Positions 24,409-33,222 of a stretch of DNA of 64,000 nucleotides are shown piece by piece. The notes beneath the pieces were generated by a model. That model worked only from the letters and a program-made list of their open reading frames with translations, was not told the DNA's origin and did no database searches. Positions within the stretch are counted from its first letter, which is position 1; each line of letters opens with the position of its first letter. A program made the translations under genes and the position numbers. This DNA comes from Icerya purchasi (taxonomy: Eukaryota; Arthropoda; Insecta; Hemiptera; Monophlebidae), in assembly GCA_039619475.1 (NCBI GenBank), contig CM077116.1, positions 373,684,794-373,748,793 on the forward strand, written 5' to 3'.

Positions 24409-27400
24409 CATGTATGTATGTATGTATATATTCTTTTTTTTTGTTGCTTTATTATTTTGAAACAACGGAAAATTTTTTTGTTTAACTTGAAGAACGAATT
24501 AATACACACAGATTTGAAAATTCTGAAATATACGTTCTTCTGCTGTTAACTTTGATACATTATTTTCTTTTTTTAAAATTATACCGTTCAAATATCGGTT
24601 AAACTTTTGATGTAAGCGATTGGCTTTGTCTTAGAATCTTTGTTAATACTTGGTTATTTCTAATCGTATTGCAGCGATTTCTTGTTGAATAGCGAGTTTT
24701 AGTGGCTTACCGACGATCCTCCGTGTATGTTTACGAACTTCGAATGATCGACATCATCTTCTAAAAGTTAAATTTGAGATCTTCGTGAAAAATTTGTTTT
24801 AGACTAAAGCAGCAGCATGTTAGAAAGCCGAGTGTTAAATGGTTTGCGCATAATTGATTGTTTTATTGCTTAGTTGTTTTTTTAAATGTTCTGTTCAAGG
24901 TTGAACCTGCCACCTTAGAATGTGGTACGCTTATAATAAAAGTATTCTCTTGCGAAATTTTTGTAATGAACGACGCGGAGCTATGCTGCCTTATCTTAAA
25001 GTAGATATGAAATAATTAACGTGTCCTGATAACGAATCGTCAATTTTAAAAAATTTTTGATTTTACGAACGCACAGTGTTGCTGTTACCTATGATGACAT
25101 TATCATATTCTTTGAAAATGGATAGTATACAATGAGATTGGGTTACTTTATTAGTATTTTACGGCAATGGCGGAAAATCTGTCAGTTGCTTTTGCTGTGC
25201 ACTGTATGATTGAGTAATGCAAAGTTATTGAAGTTCCTTAATAGTTTTTCTTCTTCGAAAGATTCGAGCAGTATGTGTTTGTAGTTAAATAAAGGAAGAA
25301 AAATTTTATAGTCTTTCGCTGTGCTAGCGTAGAACAGCATTTGCTCGACTTTTTTTCTTCTATCGGCATTTTCTGCAATATTTTTATTCGCTCTACAGTA
25401 TTTTTATATTACGATGGAAAATCGATTACTTTAGTAATATTGTAAAAATATAAATTTTCTTTTAATTTCTGCACACTTTTTGCGATGCTTTAATTTGTTC
25501 TCTATCTTTCACGTACTAAAATTGTTAATATCCTGCAAGAATATATAATTATTAACGAACAAATGTAACCAGATATTAAACTGTATTTACATAGTTGAGG
25601 AAATTACTCATTACCGCGTGTTAATTTAAAATAATTTATTATTGGATATTAAACGTTTAATATAAATATAATATATAAATATATATTTTATGTCTGTTCA
25701 GTCGTTTGTCATACATAATACTTATTTGGAACCGGCATTTTTTTCATGCCGAGCTAGTACGGCTCGTGGATCATAATTTGGGAAACGCTTTATAAACATG
25801 ACTGATTTTGGCTTCTTTTTACTTTGTTTCAGAATTAATAAAAAAATTCCAAGAGGGCCACCGTCGCCACCACCGCCAGTTATGCATTCACCTACTAGGA
25901 AGGTAACTATGCTATTAGTTAGACGAAATTATTTATTTAATTAGTGATTAAATATGTATTCGTTCTAATTGTTTGTAATTTTTCGCTAGGTAACAGTAAA
26001 AGAACAGAAGGAATGGAAAATACCACCATGCATTTCAAACTGGAAAAATGCGAAGGTAATTTTGTTTTTGTACATTTTCGAAAAAAAAATAAATGTCAAG
26101 TTATTTTTTATGTGAGCATTTAGTAAATTGTAAATTACTAATTTTTTTTTTGTTAGTTATTTTATGTGGTGGTTATTGATGTAAATTTTTTGAAAATCAG
26201 TTAGAGCTTTCACGCGTGATCGAGTTAACTCTGCTCTTTTTTTCTCGAATAATTAAAAATCAAGGTTTACTCAGAAATAGGATTTTTCATTTTCCTAAGA
26301 TCCTCTATTCTTCAAGAGAGTGCGTTGATTACTCTGTTATTTATTCGCATTGCATTAGATAAGTAGCTTTTGAATATATGTATGGATACATATATATATA
26401 TATATATATATTGTACAGATCTGACTGGATATTATATTTGTCTAACTACGGTTTGTAAATAATGCCTTACATATTAATGCGAATCAGCATGGGAGTATTG
26501 TTTTTCATAAGAAACATCCGACCCGCTGTGTTTCGGCGGAGGTTTCAATATCTTTCGGGTATTCCAGTTTAACTGTTATTGAAAATCTGTTAAGTTTGTT
26601 GTCCTTTAATTAAATGTTGGTAAGTAGTTAATAGTTTTTTACCAGTGATTTTTCTTTTTTAATATTGTAATAAAGATAATAAATTATTGCGGACCTTGCT
26701 TATAGATAAAGAGTGTGTTAGCATAAGAATTTTTTGTAGGAATTGATTCGTAATGTTATTGCGTCAGTCACAGTTTGACGTCGTTCCCCGGGCTTGATAG
26801 AAACAAAAAGCTTGATTTCCTACCTCAGTCACTTTTCGATCTTATTCCGTACTGTATTGCCTTCGTTTCAATCATTTCAATTTACCCAAGTGACGCCTGC
26901 AACAAGAGACGAGCAGCAAACAATTATAACAGTTCTTTATAACATGACTATATAAGCAAAATGGTCTGTCGTTAAATATTATATCCCGTATTTATGATCA
27001 TCGTTACACGATATTAATTGTCCATTCAGCTATATTACGCCACCGCAACTAGCTAAATAAAATATATATTATAAGCTGTTTATGGGTGTTTAACTTTATT
27101 GGTGTAATTATTTACTTTTACCGTTTACTTTTTTGTTTAATGATGTTTTGTACTTACATTATTTTGTATATTAATTAACGATAGCTTTGAGAATTAGCGC
27201 GTGTGGCTTCGATTTTTTTTAAATTACCGAACTGCATGAATATGTGAATAAAGTTATTTTTTTTTTTGTTCGAAATCATTTTTCAGTGTTCGGTTTGTTG
27301 TGCTTGATATATTTTAGTAAGTAAAAAAGTCTTTTTATCACAGTATTGAAATTTTCGGTTAAAACCACGTTACACTTCACATTCGTCAATGTTTCGGATG

Positions 27401-30400
27401 ACGTTACTTCATTCATTATCAACTAAAATGCAATCCATTTTTTACTTCTGATGATGAACGCAACAATGTTATCCGACACGTGTTAACGAATGTAAACTGT
27501 GATTAATCGAAAATTTTAATGATGCATTGCAATCAAATTGCTGCGAACGTTTTGAATTATTTTAAACAAATCTTTAAGGTCTTTTTATTTTTAAAGTAAC
27601 TTTTCCGTTTTTAAATTCCTTTATATTTTCAGCGAAAGAGGAAAGTGGAAAACACGATATTCTTCAACTTTTAAAAGATAATTATATCGGATAGAATTAA
27701 CATTTTTTTTACTTCATATAAATTGCATTTAAAATAAACTATAATAAGAGGTAATATTTTGTAACACGAATAGCTTTAGAGCCTTTCCTTACTATTTTTT
27801 CCCAAAAGGTTACTGAATTAAATATCACACAACTTTTTATTTTTCTCAAAGTGAAAGTTACTGTTATCACCGAAAATTCAAATAATTTTTATGATCGGAG
27901 TGTTAAGTACGATGTCAATAGATGCGTCTTGACACAAAGTGTACATGTTCTAATGTTGGAAAGAATAGACCAATAGTTTTTTTTTCCTTTTTTTAATTTT
28001 ATGGGATATGTAAGTGTATGGTGTACTTTGGATGCAAAAAAAATGTTGTAACAATATGTATGTAAATGCGAAACCATTGTGTGGTTTTTACCGGTTACAT
28101 ATTGCCAATTGTTAAAAAACTGTACGTTATGCATTTTTCTGGTAGAGGTAAATTCTGTTTCTGGAAAAATTGAAACAGAAAAATTTTGCTTGATAAGTGA
28201 GCAAAAGTTAAAATTATTTGTATTTTTGCTTACATTTTATTTCAGTATAAAGTCAAATGCTCACATTTCTTATATTATTATTTTTTTTTAATTTTTTAAA
28301 ATTTTTATTAAGTGCATATGTATACTTTTATAGAACACGAAAAAAAGATACATTTCATTTTTTTTTCTTTTTAGGGTTATACAATTCCATTGGATAAAAG
28401 ATTGGCTGCAGATGGACGGGGCTTACAACAAGTTCATATTAATGAAAATTTTGCAAAGTTGGCGGAGGCACTATATATTGCGGATAGAAAAGTTTGTATT
28501 TCATTAATCTTTTTTTTTTCTTATTTCAATTTTTTTTTTTTAATATTATGAAATAAATTTTATGCTAAATATATACGAGGATGATAAATATTTTATAATT
28601 GGGTGATTCCTTCTGTTTTTTCCTTGCATCTTTCATCTCGTTTGTCTTACCGTCAATTTTGTTTTAATGTTAAAATTGACATTTATTCGCTTAGTATTAG
28701 GCTACCAGTAATCATTAGAGTTTGTTTAAGTAAGTGCGTGGTATATTCCACCACATTAATAATATTTTGCGGAGAAACGCATTTATTAAACGTATATGTT
28801 TACATGTTTTATTGTAGGCTAGGGAAGCGGTAGAAATGAGAGCACAGTTGGAGAAAAAGCTAGCCCAGAAGGAAAAGGAGAAGAAAGAAGAAAACTTGCG
28901 AGCCTTGGCACAGAAAGCTCGAGAAGAAAGAGCTGGAATAAGGCCTGTTAGCGCTGCAGTGGCTGCCGGTTTGTATCGTTTATAATTTTTGTACTGTATG
29001 TATATGGATCTAATCATTTTCTTAATGATATTTAGGTTTCTTTCAGATTCCAACAGTATAAGCCAAATCTGTTTTTACTAACATAATTCAATCCGACTAG
29101 TCATCTATCATTAATTTTTTTTTTTGAGTGTGTGTATATACAACGGGTGTTGAGTAAGTAACGTGACATGTTTTCGAAAATGGCCTTCCAGGCATCCAAA
29201 CATCCAAAAATGATGAAAAAAACACCAAAGAAAGAAGCAATACTTTATTTTTCGACATCATTTTCAAAAACATAAGATATTTATCATACCGGGCCACGAG
29301 TTTAACGATACCGTCATTGTAAAACTGGGCGATGCATTTAGCGAAAAATTTCGTTACTGCCCCCATGACTTCGTCGTCTGTTACGAAACTTTTCTCACGC
29401 ATTTCAAATGGAGAAAACATGAAAATCCAAAGGTACCACATCAGGCGAGTAAGGTGGATGTGAAAATTCGTCCCAATTTTGATTTTTAATTCACATGCGA
29501 ACGAGAACACACGTATGCGGTCGCGCATTATCATACAACAGCATTGCTCTCCAGACTGCAGCCATGTCTCTTAATCTCTCAATGAAGTGTTACATGAGTG
29601 TTACGGTAAGTGTACTCCGTTAACACATCTTTCTGTGTACGAAATTGTAACAGTAGGAGTCCGTGCTGGTTCTGGAAGACGGTTGCGAGAACCTTCCGGA
29701 GGAGCATTCAGTTTTGGCTTTTGGCGGACCTGGTTGACCTTTCATTATTCACACTTTACTTGCTTCCTTTGACTCCGAGACACACTTACGCGTCACAACG
29801 TTGTTTGCACGTATATCGTGCACAGTCTGCGATCAATTTTTGCACCTACAACTTCTTCAGCTGTCAGAAATTTGGTGACAGCGCGTGTCTCGTAACTCAC
29901 CAGTTTGCAAATAATCACCAACATGTTTCACACGTACTACAGAAGTTCTACCGATCAGATCAGAACGCGGAAACGGCGTTTTGTTCGTATTTTCTTCCTC
30001 TGCCTCTCACATGAATTTCACACAGTTTCACCAAACAGCGGCTACGAAACAAGCCGTGTTACGTTACTTATTGAACGCCCTTCGTATATATTTGTACCAT
30101 ATTCACAGCCGAATTGATGGCTATCCTACGTTCCATTATTTTCATTTCCTCCAATCACCTTTCCTCTAAATTCTTGATTGTATCTGATTCCATGACTGCC
30201 TTTCAGGCCATTTGTTCTCCTCTACCTGATCATTCCTGCAATTTTATTATAGGCCGTATACGCTCACTTATCCACGTTCTTTCTTTCCTTTATTCCATTT
30301 AAATTGATTTGCTATGGGTTCCTAGCCATTCAGGCATCTTCGGTAATTAGTGGACTCCTTGGCTCGGGTTGCTGCTTCTTACAATTTCTTTTTTAAAGAA

Positions 30401-33222
30401 GTCATATGTTCTTTTTATCTGTCTGTTCAACTTGGTCTTCCTGCCAATCCGTGGTTCTCTTTGTTTCCTTCTCTTCTTCGTTCTGTTGTCTCTGTTATCC
30501 GTCTGCGCTCTTAAGCCATATTTAATTATTTTCCTCCCGTTTTCGTTTTTCGTTGGTTGCCTCCCGTATTGTCTTTTTCACTCAAACGAAGAGCGTGTTT
30601 GCGGTGCTGATCATGTGTTCTTTGAGTGTTCATCTCTTTCTGCTGAGCGTTCTGATTTCTATTCCAGTTTACTGCGATTTGTTCTTCCTGCTCCATATTG
30701 CGTCTTTTACATTTTGTTTTTTCCTTCTCCACACGTCGTTCTTACTATTTGTTCTTTCCTCCTAACAATATCTGACCGTATCAATATGTAATTGACTCTT
30801 TCCTTTTTTAATTATTTCTGGGTAAAGGTCCCTCTGGTTGACGAGCCAAAAAAAAAATAATAATATATATATATATATATATATAATACTACTACTACTC
30901 TACTATTACCACTACTGATATTTTATGTTCACTAACGTTTCCCTGGCTTTCTTTTCCAGCTGATAATAGGTGAATTCGGTTTCTTCGGATTTCAACGATA
31001 TTTACTATATTTATCTTTACTAATATATTTTTATTTTTTATTTTCCAGCTGGACATGTTTGTAGAATATTCATTTACGGTTATTTAATGTTTATAATTTT
31101 CATTATTTTTATTTCACTATTATTATTTGATATTCGAAATTTTATCTTATAGATCAAGATACTGAAGTTAGGGAGCGTGATCAATTACGTATGGAACGTC
31201 AGAAAGAACGAGCTAGGGAAAGGAACTTAGCAAGAGCTGCTCCGGAGAAAAGGTATATTAAGAAAAGTTGTTATACATTTTTAAAACGTGTCATTTCGCG
31301 ATTAACTGGGATATTCGGGATGTCACATATGTTTTAAACATTCGACTGATTATTCGAAATTGTTTTTCGACGGCATGTCTAATTCGTGATCATATGCGAT
31401 TAGATTTAGTCGGCAGGTGTGATTTCAACCGACTCACATTTTTAGTTCATGATATTAGTTTGTTTTGAGATTCCTTCGTTCTTTGATTTAAAGCGTAGAT
31501 CATTGGTGGCGTAGTGTTTTAGGACCAAGTAACATCACTGGGTAATAGCTTTATCAGGTTGCCAGTAATCTGCTAATATTGAATGGTTGATGCAAATTTT
31601 ATAAAAAAGTTCCAGCTGTCTGTACTTCAGTCTAGACAGTTACGAATATGCCTGCTTTTCATATACAATTCGAGAAGGGCGTGAATCTGAAAGCTCATCA
31701 CAAGCAATAGACTTTTGTTATGATTTTCGTACTCTTGACATTACACTGTTTACATTAGTTAAGATTTGCATTATGCTAAGTCGAATAACGGTATCGAAGA
31801 CAGTATGGAAACATATAGTAAATTTATATTTAATAGATTAATTTTAAATAATTTAAACCAAGAACTAAATTATTATTTACGAACCGTTCATATAAATAAA
31901 GCCCGCGCATCAAAATATTCTGCCTTTTGGTTGGTTTATCGTTTCTTATTCATTTAGGTGATTACATTCTTCGCCGACTCCATATTTCGCATCGTTTTTG
32001 TACCACAAGTAGTACTGAAATTTTTGAAGGTTAACTTATACATTCACAATTTTTAAAATGATTTGTATCTAGATTTAAACTCCAACAACCTCAATATATA
32101 GTTCTTTAGTCCCATATATGCGTTATTTATTCACGGAGATTCTTTTTTTTGGTCTTATCGGGATGATATTCCACCTTCGCGGCTGTCAGACCTCAGATGC
32201 GAATGATCGATTGTTCCGGGAGCTAATCAACCGTTGCTAGTAGCACAAGAGTGCTAAAAGTAGTACAGGAGAATACCTTTCCTGCCACTTATTTTACGGC
32301 CTGTAGATAGCGTACATCTGAGACGAGCACGCTGCTAACACTACAGGCAACGGTGTTATAAGCCAATATTAAAACGTTATACTGTGGTGGCAAACTCTGT
32401 TTACTTCGTCTGACACCTTAAATACCACAATAATTATTAATTAGGGAAGGCACCCCAATCAGCTGCTGGTCAAGATCATTGAATTTAGTCATCAGCGGAT
32501 AAACCTCTAACGGAAATAGCGTTTTCATCTCGGTAACAAAAGTAAAATGCAATGAGTTTTTTGAAAAGCCGCAACTGGGATTCGCTGAAATTATTTGTTA
32601 AGTTAGTGCTCTCGCATACCATGCAGTTCCGGCTTAATAGTCTTTTTTGTTGGGTTTTTAATGTCAAGATATTTCAATAAAATCTATTCTGATACAAGAA
32701 AGGCCAGTTAAAAGGTTTTGTTTAATTTTCAAATTTTCCCATTTTATTTTCAGATCGAAAGCACTGAAAGATAGAGAGCGGGACATTAGCGAGCAGATCG
32801 CTCTAGGTTTACCAGCTAAAACTATAATCGGTGGAGAAGGTCAGTTCGATCAACGGCTGTTCAATAGTACAAAGGGTATGGACAGCGGATTCGGCGACGA
32901 CGAAGCTTATAACGTTTACGATAAACCGTGGCGCGACACGAACAATCTGGCTCAGCATTTATACAGGCCTTCGAAGAATGTCGATAAAGATATGTACGGA
33001 GATGATCTGGAAGCTTTAGTTAAAACCAATAGATTTGTACCTGATAAAGAGTTTGCCGGAACAGACCGCACGGCGCAACGTTCAGGACCCGTTCAGTTTG
33101 AGAAACAACCTGAAGAAGAAGATCCATTCGGTTTGGATCAGTTCTTGACGCAAGCCAAACACGCGAGTAAACGATCAGCCGCATACGATAAGAAAGAAGA
33201 AAAACGTAGGCGAAGGGAATAG
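2410..33222 (+). CDS. SNW1: SNW domain-containing protein 1 (SKIP / Bx42), 11 coding exons
   Basis: This is the full coding region of the SNW/SKIP protein (yeast Prp45, Drosophila Bx42), a nuclear spliceosome component and transcriptional co-regulator. Coding exons: 2410-2423, 4216-4378, 6711-6878, 7517-7699, 7868-7992, 25833-25902, 25990-26055, 28375-28491, 28818-28968, 31153-31252, 32754-33222. All have GT-AG borders, and the phases add to 1626 nt, 541 residues plus TAG (human SNW1 is 536). Family hallmarks in order: LLPPPTQ near the N-terminus, PPYGHRRGWIPR, the DFGDGGSFPEIPVAQYPLDM block, IRYTPSQQG, PRGPPSPP, SNWKN at residues 257-261, GYTIPLDKRLAADGRGLQ, the charged helix of exon 9, and the C-terminal blocks GMDSGF, YRPSKNVDKDMYGDDLEA and DPFGLDQFL. 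No frameshift or stop interrupts it. AAAATG gives a reasonable start context. Assignment is from recalled family sequence; splice sites are read directly. Confidence 0.97.
2424..4215 (+). other. SNW1 intron 1
   Basis: Very T-rich intron with many poly-T runs. I see no coding potential or transposon signature. Confidence 0.75.
4216..4378 (+). CDS. SNW1: SNW1 coding exon 2
   Basis: Residues 5-59, from LLPPPTQHSWDRDEEQ to PPYGHRRGWIPRNLE. The acceptor is CATCTAATAG and the donor GTAAAT at 4379. The in-frame ATG at 4193 lies in the intron and is not the start. Confidence 0.95.
4379..6710 (+). other. SNW1 intron 2
   Basis: AT-rich intron holding a Mutator-like transposase fragment (4928-5140). 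GGGG-starting, AT-flanked stretches near 4515 and 5668 resemble Mutator-type termini, but I could not pair them convincingly. The rest is plain intron. Confidence 0.7.
4928..5140 (+). pseudogene. Mutator-like transposase fragment
   Basis: An open stretch of 70 codons aligns by eye to residues about 240-305 of the larger transposase at 8864-10483. Shared landmarks are EYxxWYEEHxxxC, a GxxGxMEVxAxxEMFxRxExLxxLKY block, and NYIGD. The second catalytic region is damaged: GDGDSKTF in the large copy corresponds to GDEIRKPS here, after which the frame ends. No N- or C-terminal domain accompanies it. It is a decayed relic on the opposite strand to the larger copy and from a divergent family member, since similarity is only moderate. 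Confidence 0.8.
6711..6878 (+). CDS. SNW1: SNW1 coding exon 3
   Basis: Residues 60-115, DFGDGGSFPEIPVAQYPLDM through YEAIARQGHSNDK, the most conserved N-terminal block of the family. Acceptor GGTTAAATAG, donor GTAAAA; 168 nt, phase 0 at both ends. Confidence 0.96.
6879..7516 (+). other. SNW1 intron 3
   Basis: AT-rich intron with a TA/TATG tract near 7447-7480. Nothing else recognised. Confidence 0.7.
7517..7699 (+). CDS. SNW1: SNW1 coding exon 4
   Basis: Residues 116-176, beginning IVYSKLSDMLP and ending SAAMPVKAAAKA. Acceptor TTCTAG, donor GTTAGT; 183 nt, phase 0. A start at the internal ATG would be spurious. Confidence 0.95.
7868..7992 (+). CDS. SNW1: SNW1 coding exon 5
   Basis: Residues 177-217 plus two bases of Lys218: APAQFIRYTPSQQG, FNSGAKQRVIRMVE, DPIEPPKFK. 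The donor GTAAGTG opens the roughly 17.8-kb intron 5. Confidence 0.96.
8056..8157 (+). repeat. 102-bp direct repeat, left copy
   Basis: Runs from ATTTTTCATTAAAC to AAAACGTATTAA and ends exactly where the terminal inverted repeat of the Mutator-like element begins. It matches the right copy at 11381-11482 with three substitutions and no gap. Confidence 0.92.
8361..8668. repeat. Subterminal inverted repeat of the Mutator-like element
   Basis: Arms 8361-8458 and 8571-8668 (98 nt each) are reverse complements with few mismatches. The left arm starts CGGCACGCAGCATAACTC and the right arm ends GAGTTATGCTGCGTGCCG. A spacer of about 112 nt separates them. They could form a long hairpin at the transposase 3' side. 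Confidence 0.88.
8864..10483 (-). pseudogene. Mutator-like transposase, one nonsense codon
   Basis: Starting at ATG 10481-10483 the frame runs 384 codons, meets TGA, and continues open in the same frame to a stop at 8864, for 540 codon positions. Features: basic N-terminus; two CxxC pairs (C78/C81 and C103/C106) that look like a zinc ribbon; YKINRRIVLAMRLLGVGLNG near 121-140; VSGDGSW (D203) and YIGDGDSKTF (D301/D303), likely the first two acidic catalytic residues; a CxxC and His-rich insert at 238-268; HECIDHVQKRMGTRLR near 324-338; and after the stop DLLTRCLGGYTQNSNESFNA, which could supply the final catalytic Glu. This matches the arthropod Mutator-like transposase domain family. The stop follows KNQI, where I expect Trp (TGG), so a single G-to-A change explains it. 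The protein would cut and rejoin DNA at the element ends in the nucleus. Confidence 0.9.
11381..11482 (+). repeat. 102-bp direct repeat, right copy
   Basis: Starts at the base after the right terminal inverted repeat. It differs from the left copy at three positions (C/T, A/C and T/C). Sequence outside the pair does not match (GGAAG before the left copy, TTGCGATT after the right), so the duplicated block is bounded by the element on one side in each copy. Confidence 0.92.
12420..13160 (-). pseudogene. Degenerate Tc1/mariner-type transposase
   Basis: Two overlapping decayed frames carry N-terminal and central motifs of a mariner-related transposase. The upstream part (about 12860-13150) has VGRDFRSIFPI and RKAFENRDQLFKKDEGTAGT, typical of the helix-turn-helix region. 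The downstream part (12562-12858) has TGIFIATQNCL, then RRILITGEAQFYLNRNVNKQ with NPRYWSN, matching the catalytic ITDEAHFxLNGxVNKQN..RxW block; the acidic residue there is Gly in this copy. Frameshifts and stops make it inactive. The C-terminal third is not clear. Confidence 0.75.
13800..14150 (-). pseudogene. Internally deleted mariner transposase
   Basis: The N-terminal region shows CQKGYKPIQIQHELKLSYDE and EWHKLFDEGKTEVHVETRQG followed by RPSIISEELV, as in mariner helix-turn-helix domains. It then jumps to LDLAPSDFHLFLHLKQCL, the DLAPSD(Y/F)HLF motif holding the third catalytic residue near the C-terminus. About 200 residues, including the first two catalytic aspartates, are absent between them. 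A frameshift splits the N-terminal half. Confidence 0.85.
16909..17432. mobile_element. Possible small inverted-repeat element (MITE-like)
   Basis: Left end AGACCCAGTTTACTAAAAG and right end whose reverse complement reads AACCCGGTCTACTAAAAG form imperfect terminal inverted repeats of about 25 nt around 520 bp of AT-rich non-coding DNA. I could not define a target duplication. A (CA)n microsatellite lies just left (16868-16905). Confidence 0.4.
20205..22100 (-). mobile_element. Helitron remnant with 3' terminus
   Basis: Read on the minus strand, the element ends with a hairpin (GGCCGC-GAA-GCGGCC, plus coordinates 20224-20238), 15 nt, then CTAG (20205-20208) followed by T. This is the standard Helitron 3' end (hairpin plus CTRR, inserted before T). 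Inside lie Rep/helicase-like N-terminal fragments. The helicase domain is absent and the 5' TC end was not located, so the element is internally deleted and its right border is approximate. Confidence 0.75.
21195..22000 (-). pseudogene. Helitron Rep (HUH) domain fragment
   Basis: The upstream part (about 21770-21900) reads, across a frameshift, CAEIVEVLYTSPNADPRKVI then NSAYESLQYPLLFSHDSVGW, matching the Helitron HPAYDxLxYPLLFPxGxxGWH block. The downstream frame (21195-21503) has FFITMTCNPNWIEI, PDLCCRLFQLKL and YVIEFQTRGLPHVHAAL, the latter being the Rep motif with the paired histidines. Stops lie between the two blocks and coding ends soon after the HUH motif. Non-functional. Confidence 0.85.
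22205..24310. repeat. Satellite-like tandem array, ~332-bp unit made of two ~166-bp halves
   Basis: The phrase AGCTACCATGGAAAGAGCTGTGGAC (with variants) recurs at about 22283, 22614, 22948, 23280, 23601, 23933 and 24267, a period of 321-334 bp. About 166 bp after each is a related phrase, CTCATATAGAACCGGCTGTGG followed by AATTTTTTAAAA, and the following AT-rich segments (ATTTTTCCTGTATTCTGGAGACC versus ATTTTTCCTATATTCTAGCGATTG) also correspond. Each unit is thus a diverged dimer. About six units are present. No protein is encoded consistently across units. Confidence 0.9.
24305..24428. repeat. (TA)n / (TG)n / (TATG)n microsatellite
   Basis: Two TA runs flank a short TG run and end in TATG repeats, immediately after the satellite-like array. 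Confidence 0.95.
25833..25902 (+). CDS. SNW1: SNW1 coding exon 6
   Basis: Residues 218-241, KINKKIPRGPPSPP..VMHSPTRK, the short proline-rich link before the SNW motif. The acceptor TTTGTTTCAG ends the largest intron; donor GTAACT. Confidence 0.95.
25990..26055 (+). CDS. SNW1: SNW1 coding exon 7 (SNW motif)
   Basis: Residues 242-263, VTVKEQKEWKIPPCISNWKN and AK. It contains the Ser-Asn-Trp-Lys-Asn signature that names the family. 66 nt, phase 0 at both ends, acceptor TTCGCTAG, donor GTAATTT. Confidence 0.96.
26056..28374 (+). other. SNW1 intron 7
   Basis: AT-rich intron with a TA microsatellite near 26388-26411 and an imperfect inverted repeat at 27348-27518. No gene recognised. Confidence 0.7.
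27348..27518. repeat. Imperfect inverted repeat (foldback-like)
   Basis: Left arm begins GAAATTTTCGGTTAA and runs through ACATTCGTCAATGT; the right arm's reverse complement begins AAAATTTTCGATTAA and contains ACATTCGTTAACACG. Arms are roughly 70 nt with several mismatches and a short centre. Probably an old foldback element. Confidence 0.55.
28375..28491 (+). CDS. SNW1: SNW1 coding exon 8
   Basis: Residues 264-302, GYTIPLDKRLAADGRGLQQV to EALYIADRK. Acceptor T-rich...TTAG; donor GTTTGT, which is non-optimal but fixed by the conserved frame. Confidence 0.95.
28818..28968 (+). CDS. SNW1: SNW1 coding exon 9 (charged helix)
   Basis: Residues 303-352 plus one base of Asp353: AREAVEMRAQLEKK, then a Lys/Glu-rich, likely coiled-coil stretch and KAREERAGIRPVSAAVAA. 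The donor (CCG|GTTTGT) is chosen because it restores the downstream DQDTEVRERD frame. Confidence 0.9.
29140..30010 (-). pseudogene. Degenerate mariner-like transposase
   Basis: The 3' part (29200-29530) encodes FMFSPFEMREKSFVTDDEV then GAVTKFFAKCIAQFYNDGIV and KLVARYDKYL, typical of the mariner C-terminus after the final catalytic Asp. The 5' part (about 29780-29910) encodes YETRAVTKFLTAEEVVGAKI and DRRLCTIY, typical of the N-terminal helix-turn-helix. The middle is much shorter than in an intact gene, with frameshifts, so the catalytic core is largely missing. Confidence 0.75.
30090..30860 (+). mobile_element. 5'-truncated LINE: RNase H and 3' end
   Basis: The sequence encodes, with frameshifts, FLIVSDSMTAFQAICSPLPD and LLWVPSHSGIFGN followed by VDSLARVAA; the VSDS and WVPSHSGI motifs mark the RNase H of R1/I/Jockey-type non-LTR elements. 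Further on, CGADHVFFECSSLSAERSDF is a C-terminal zinc-knuckle-like segment. The 3' UTR ends GGTTGACGAGCC followed by an A-rich, then TAA/TA tail. A related 3' end lies on the minus strand near 49800-50035. Confidence 0.85.
31153..31252 (+). CDS. SNW1: SNW1 coding exon 10
   Basis: Residues 353-385 plus two bases of Arg386: DQDTEVRERDQLRMERQKER and RERNLARAAPEK, the conserved basic region. Acceptor CTTATAG, donor GTATAT. Confidence 0.94.
31253..32753 (+). other. SNW1 intron 10
   Basis: Intron with a slightly more GC-rich patch near 32150-32480, which I could not assign to a gene or transposon family. Confidence 0.65.
32754..33222 (+). CDS. SNW1: SNW1 coding exon 11 (C-terminus)
   Basis: Residues 386-541 and the TAG stop. 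It includes ALKDRERDISEQIALG, QFDQRLFNSTKGMDSGF, YNVYDKPWRDTNN, YRPSKNVDKDMYGDDLEA, TNRFVPDKEF, DPFGLDQFL, and a basic end KKEEKRRRRE that looks like a nuclear localisation signal. Confidence 0.96.

Larger units (their letters stand above)
7993..25832 (+). other. SNW1 intron 5, transposon-rich (about 17.8 kb)
   Basis: This intron lies between FK and INKK of the conserved protein. It holds the Mutator-like element with its flanking repeats, two mariner remnants, a possible small inverted-repeat element, a Helitron remnant and a satellite-like array, each listed separately. Stretches 14250-16850, 17450-20180 and 24430-25830 are AT-rich with no recognised gene; open frames there have T- or A-biased composition and no family resemblance. 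Confidence 0.85.
28969..31152 (+). other. SNW1 intron 9
   Basis: Contains a decayed mariner on the minus strand followed immediately by a LINE 3' end on the plus strand. The remainder near the splice sites is ordinary AT-rich intron. Confidence 0.8.

Noticed and set aside
30526..30791. Overlapping plus- and minus-strand open frames near 30.5-30.8 kb
   Set aside because: They are shadows of the decayed LINE C-terminus and 3' UTR.
32831..33019. Open frame overlapping SNW1 exon 11 in another frame
   Set aside because: Shadow of the conserved SNW1 frame; no family resemblance.
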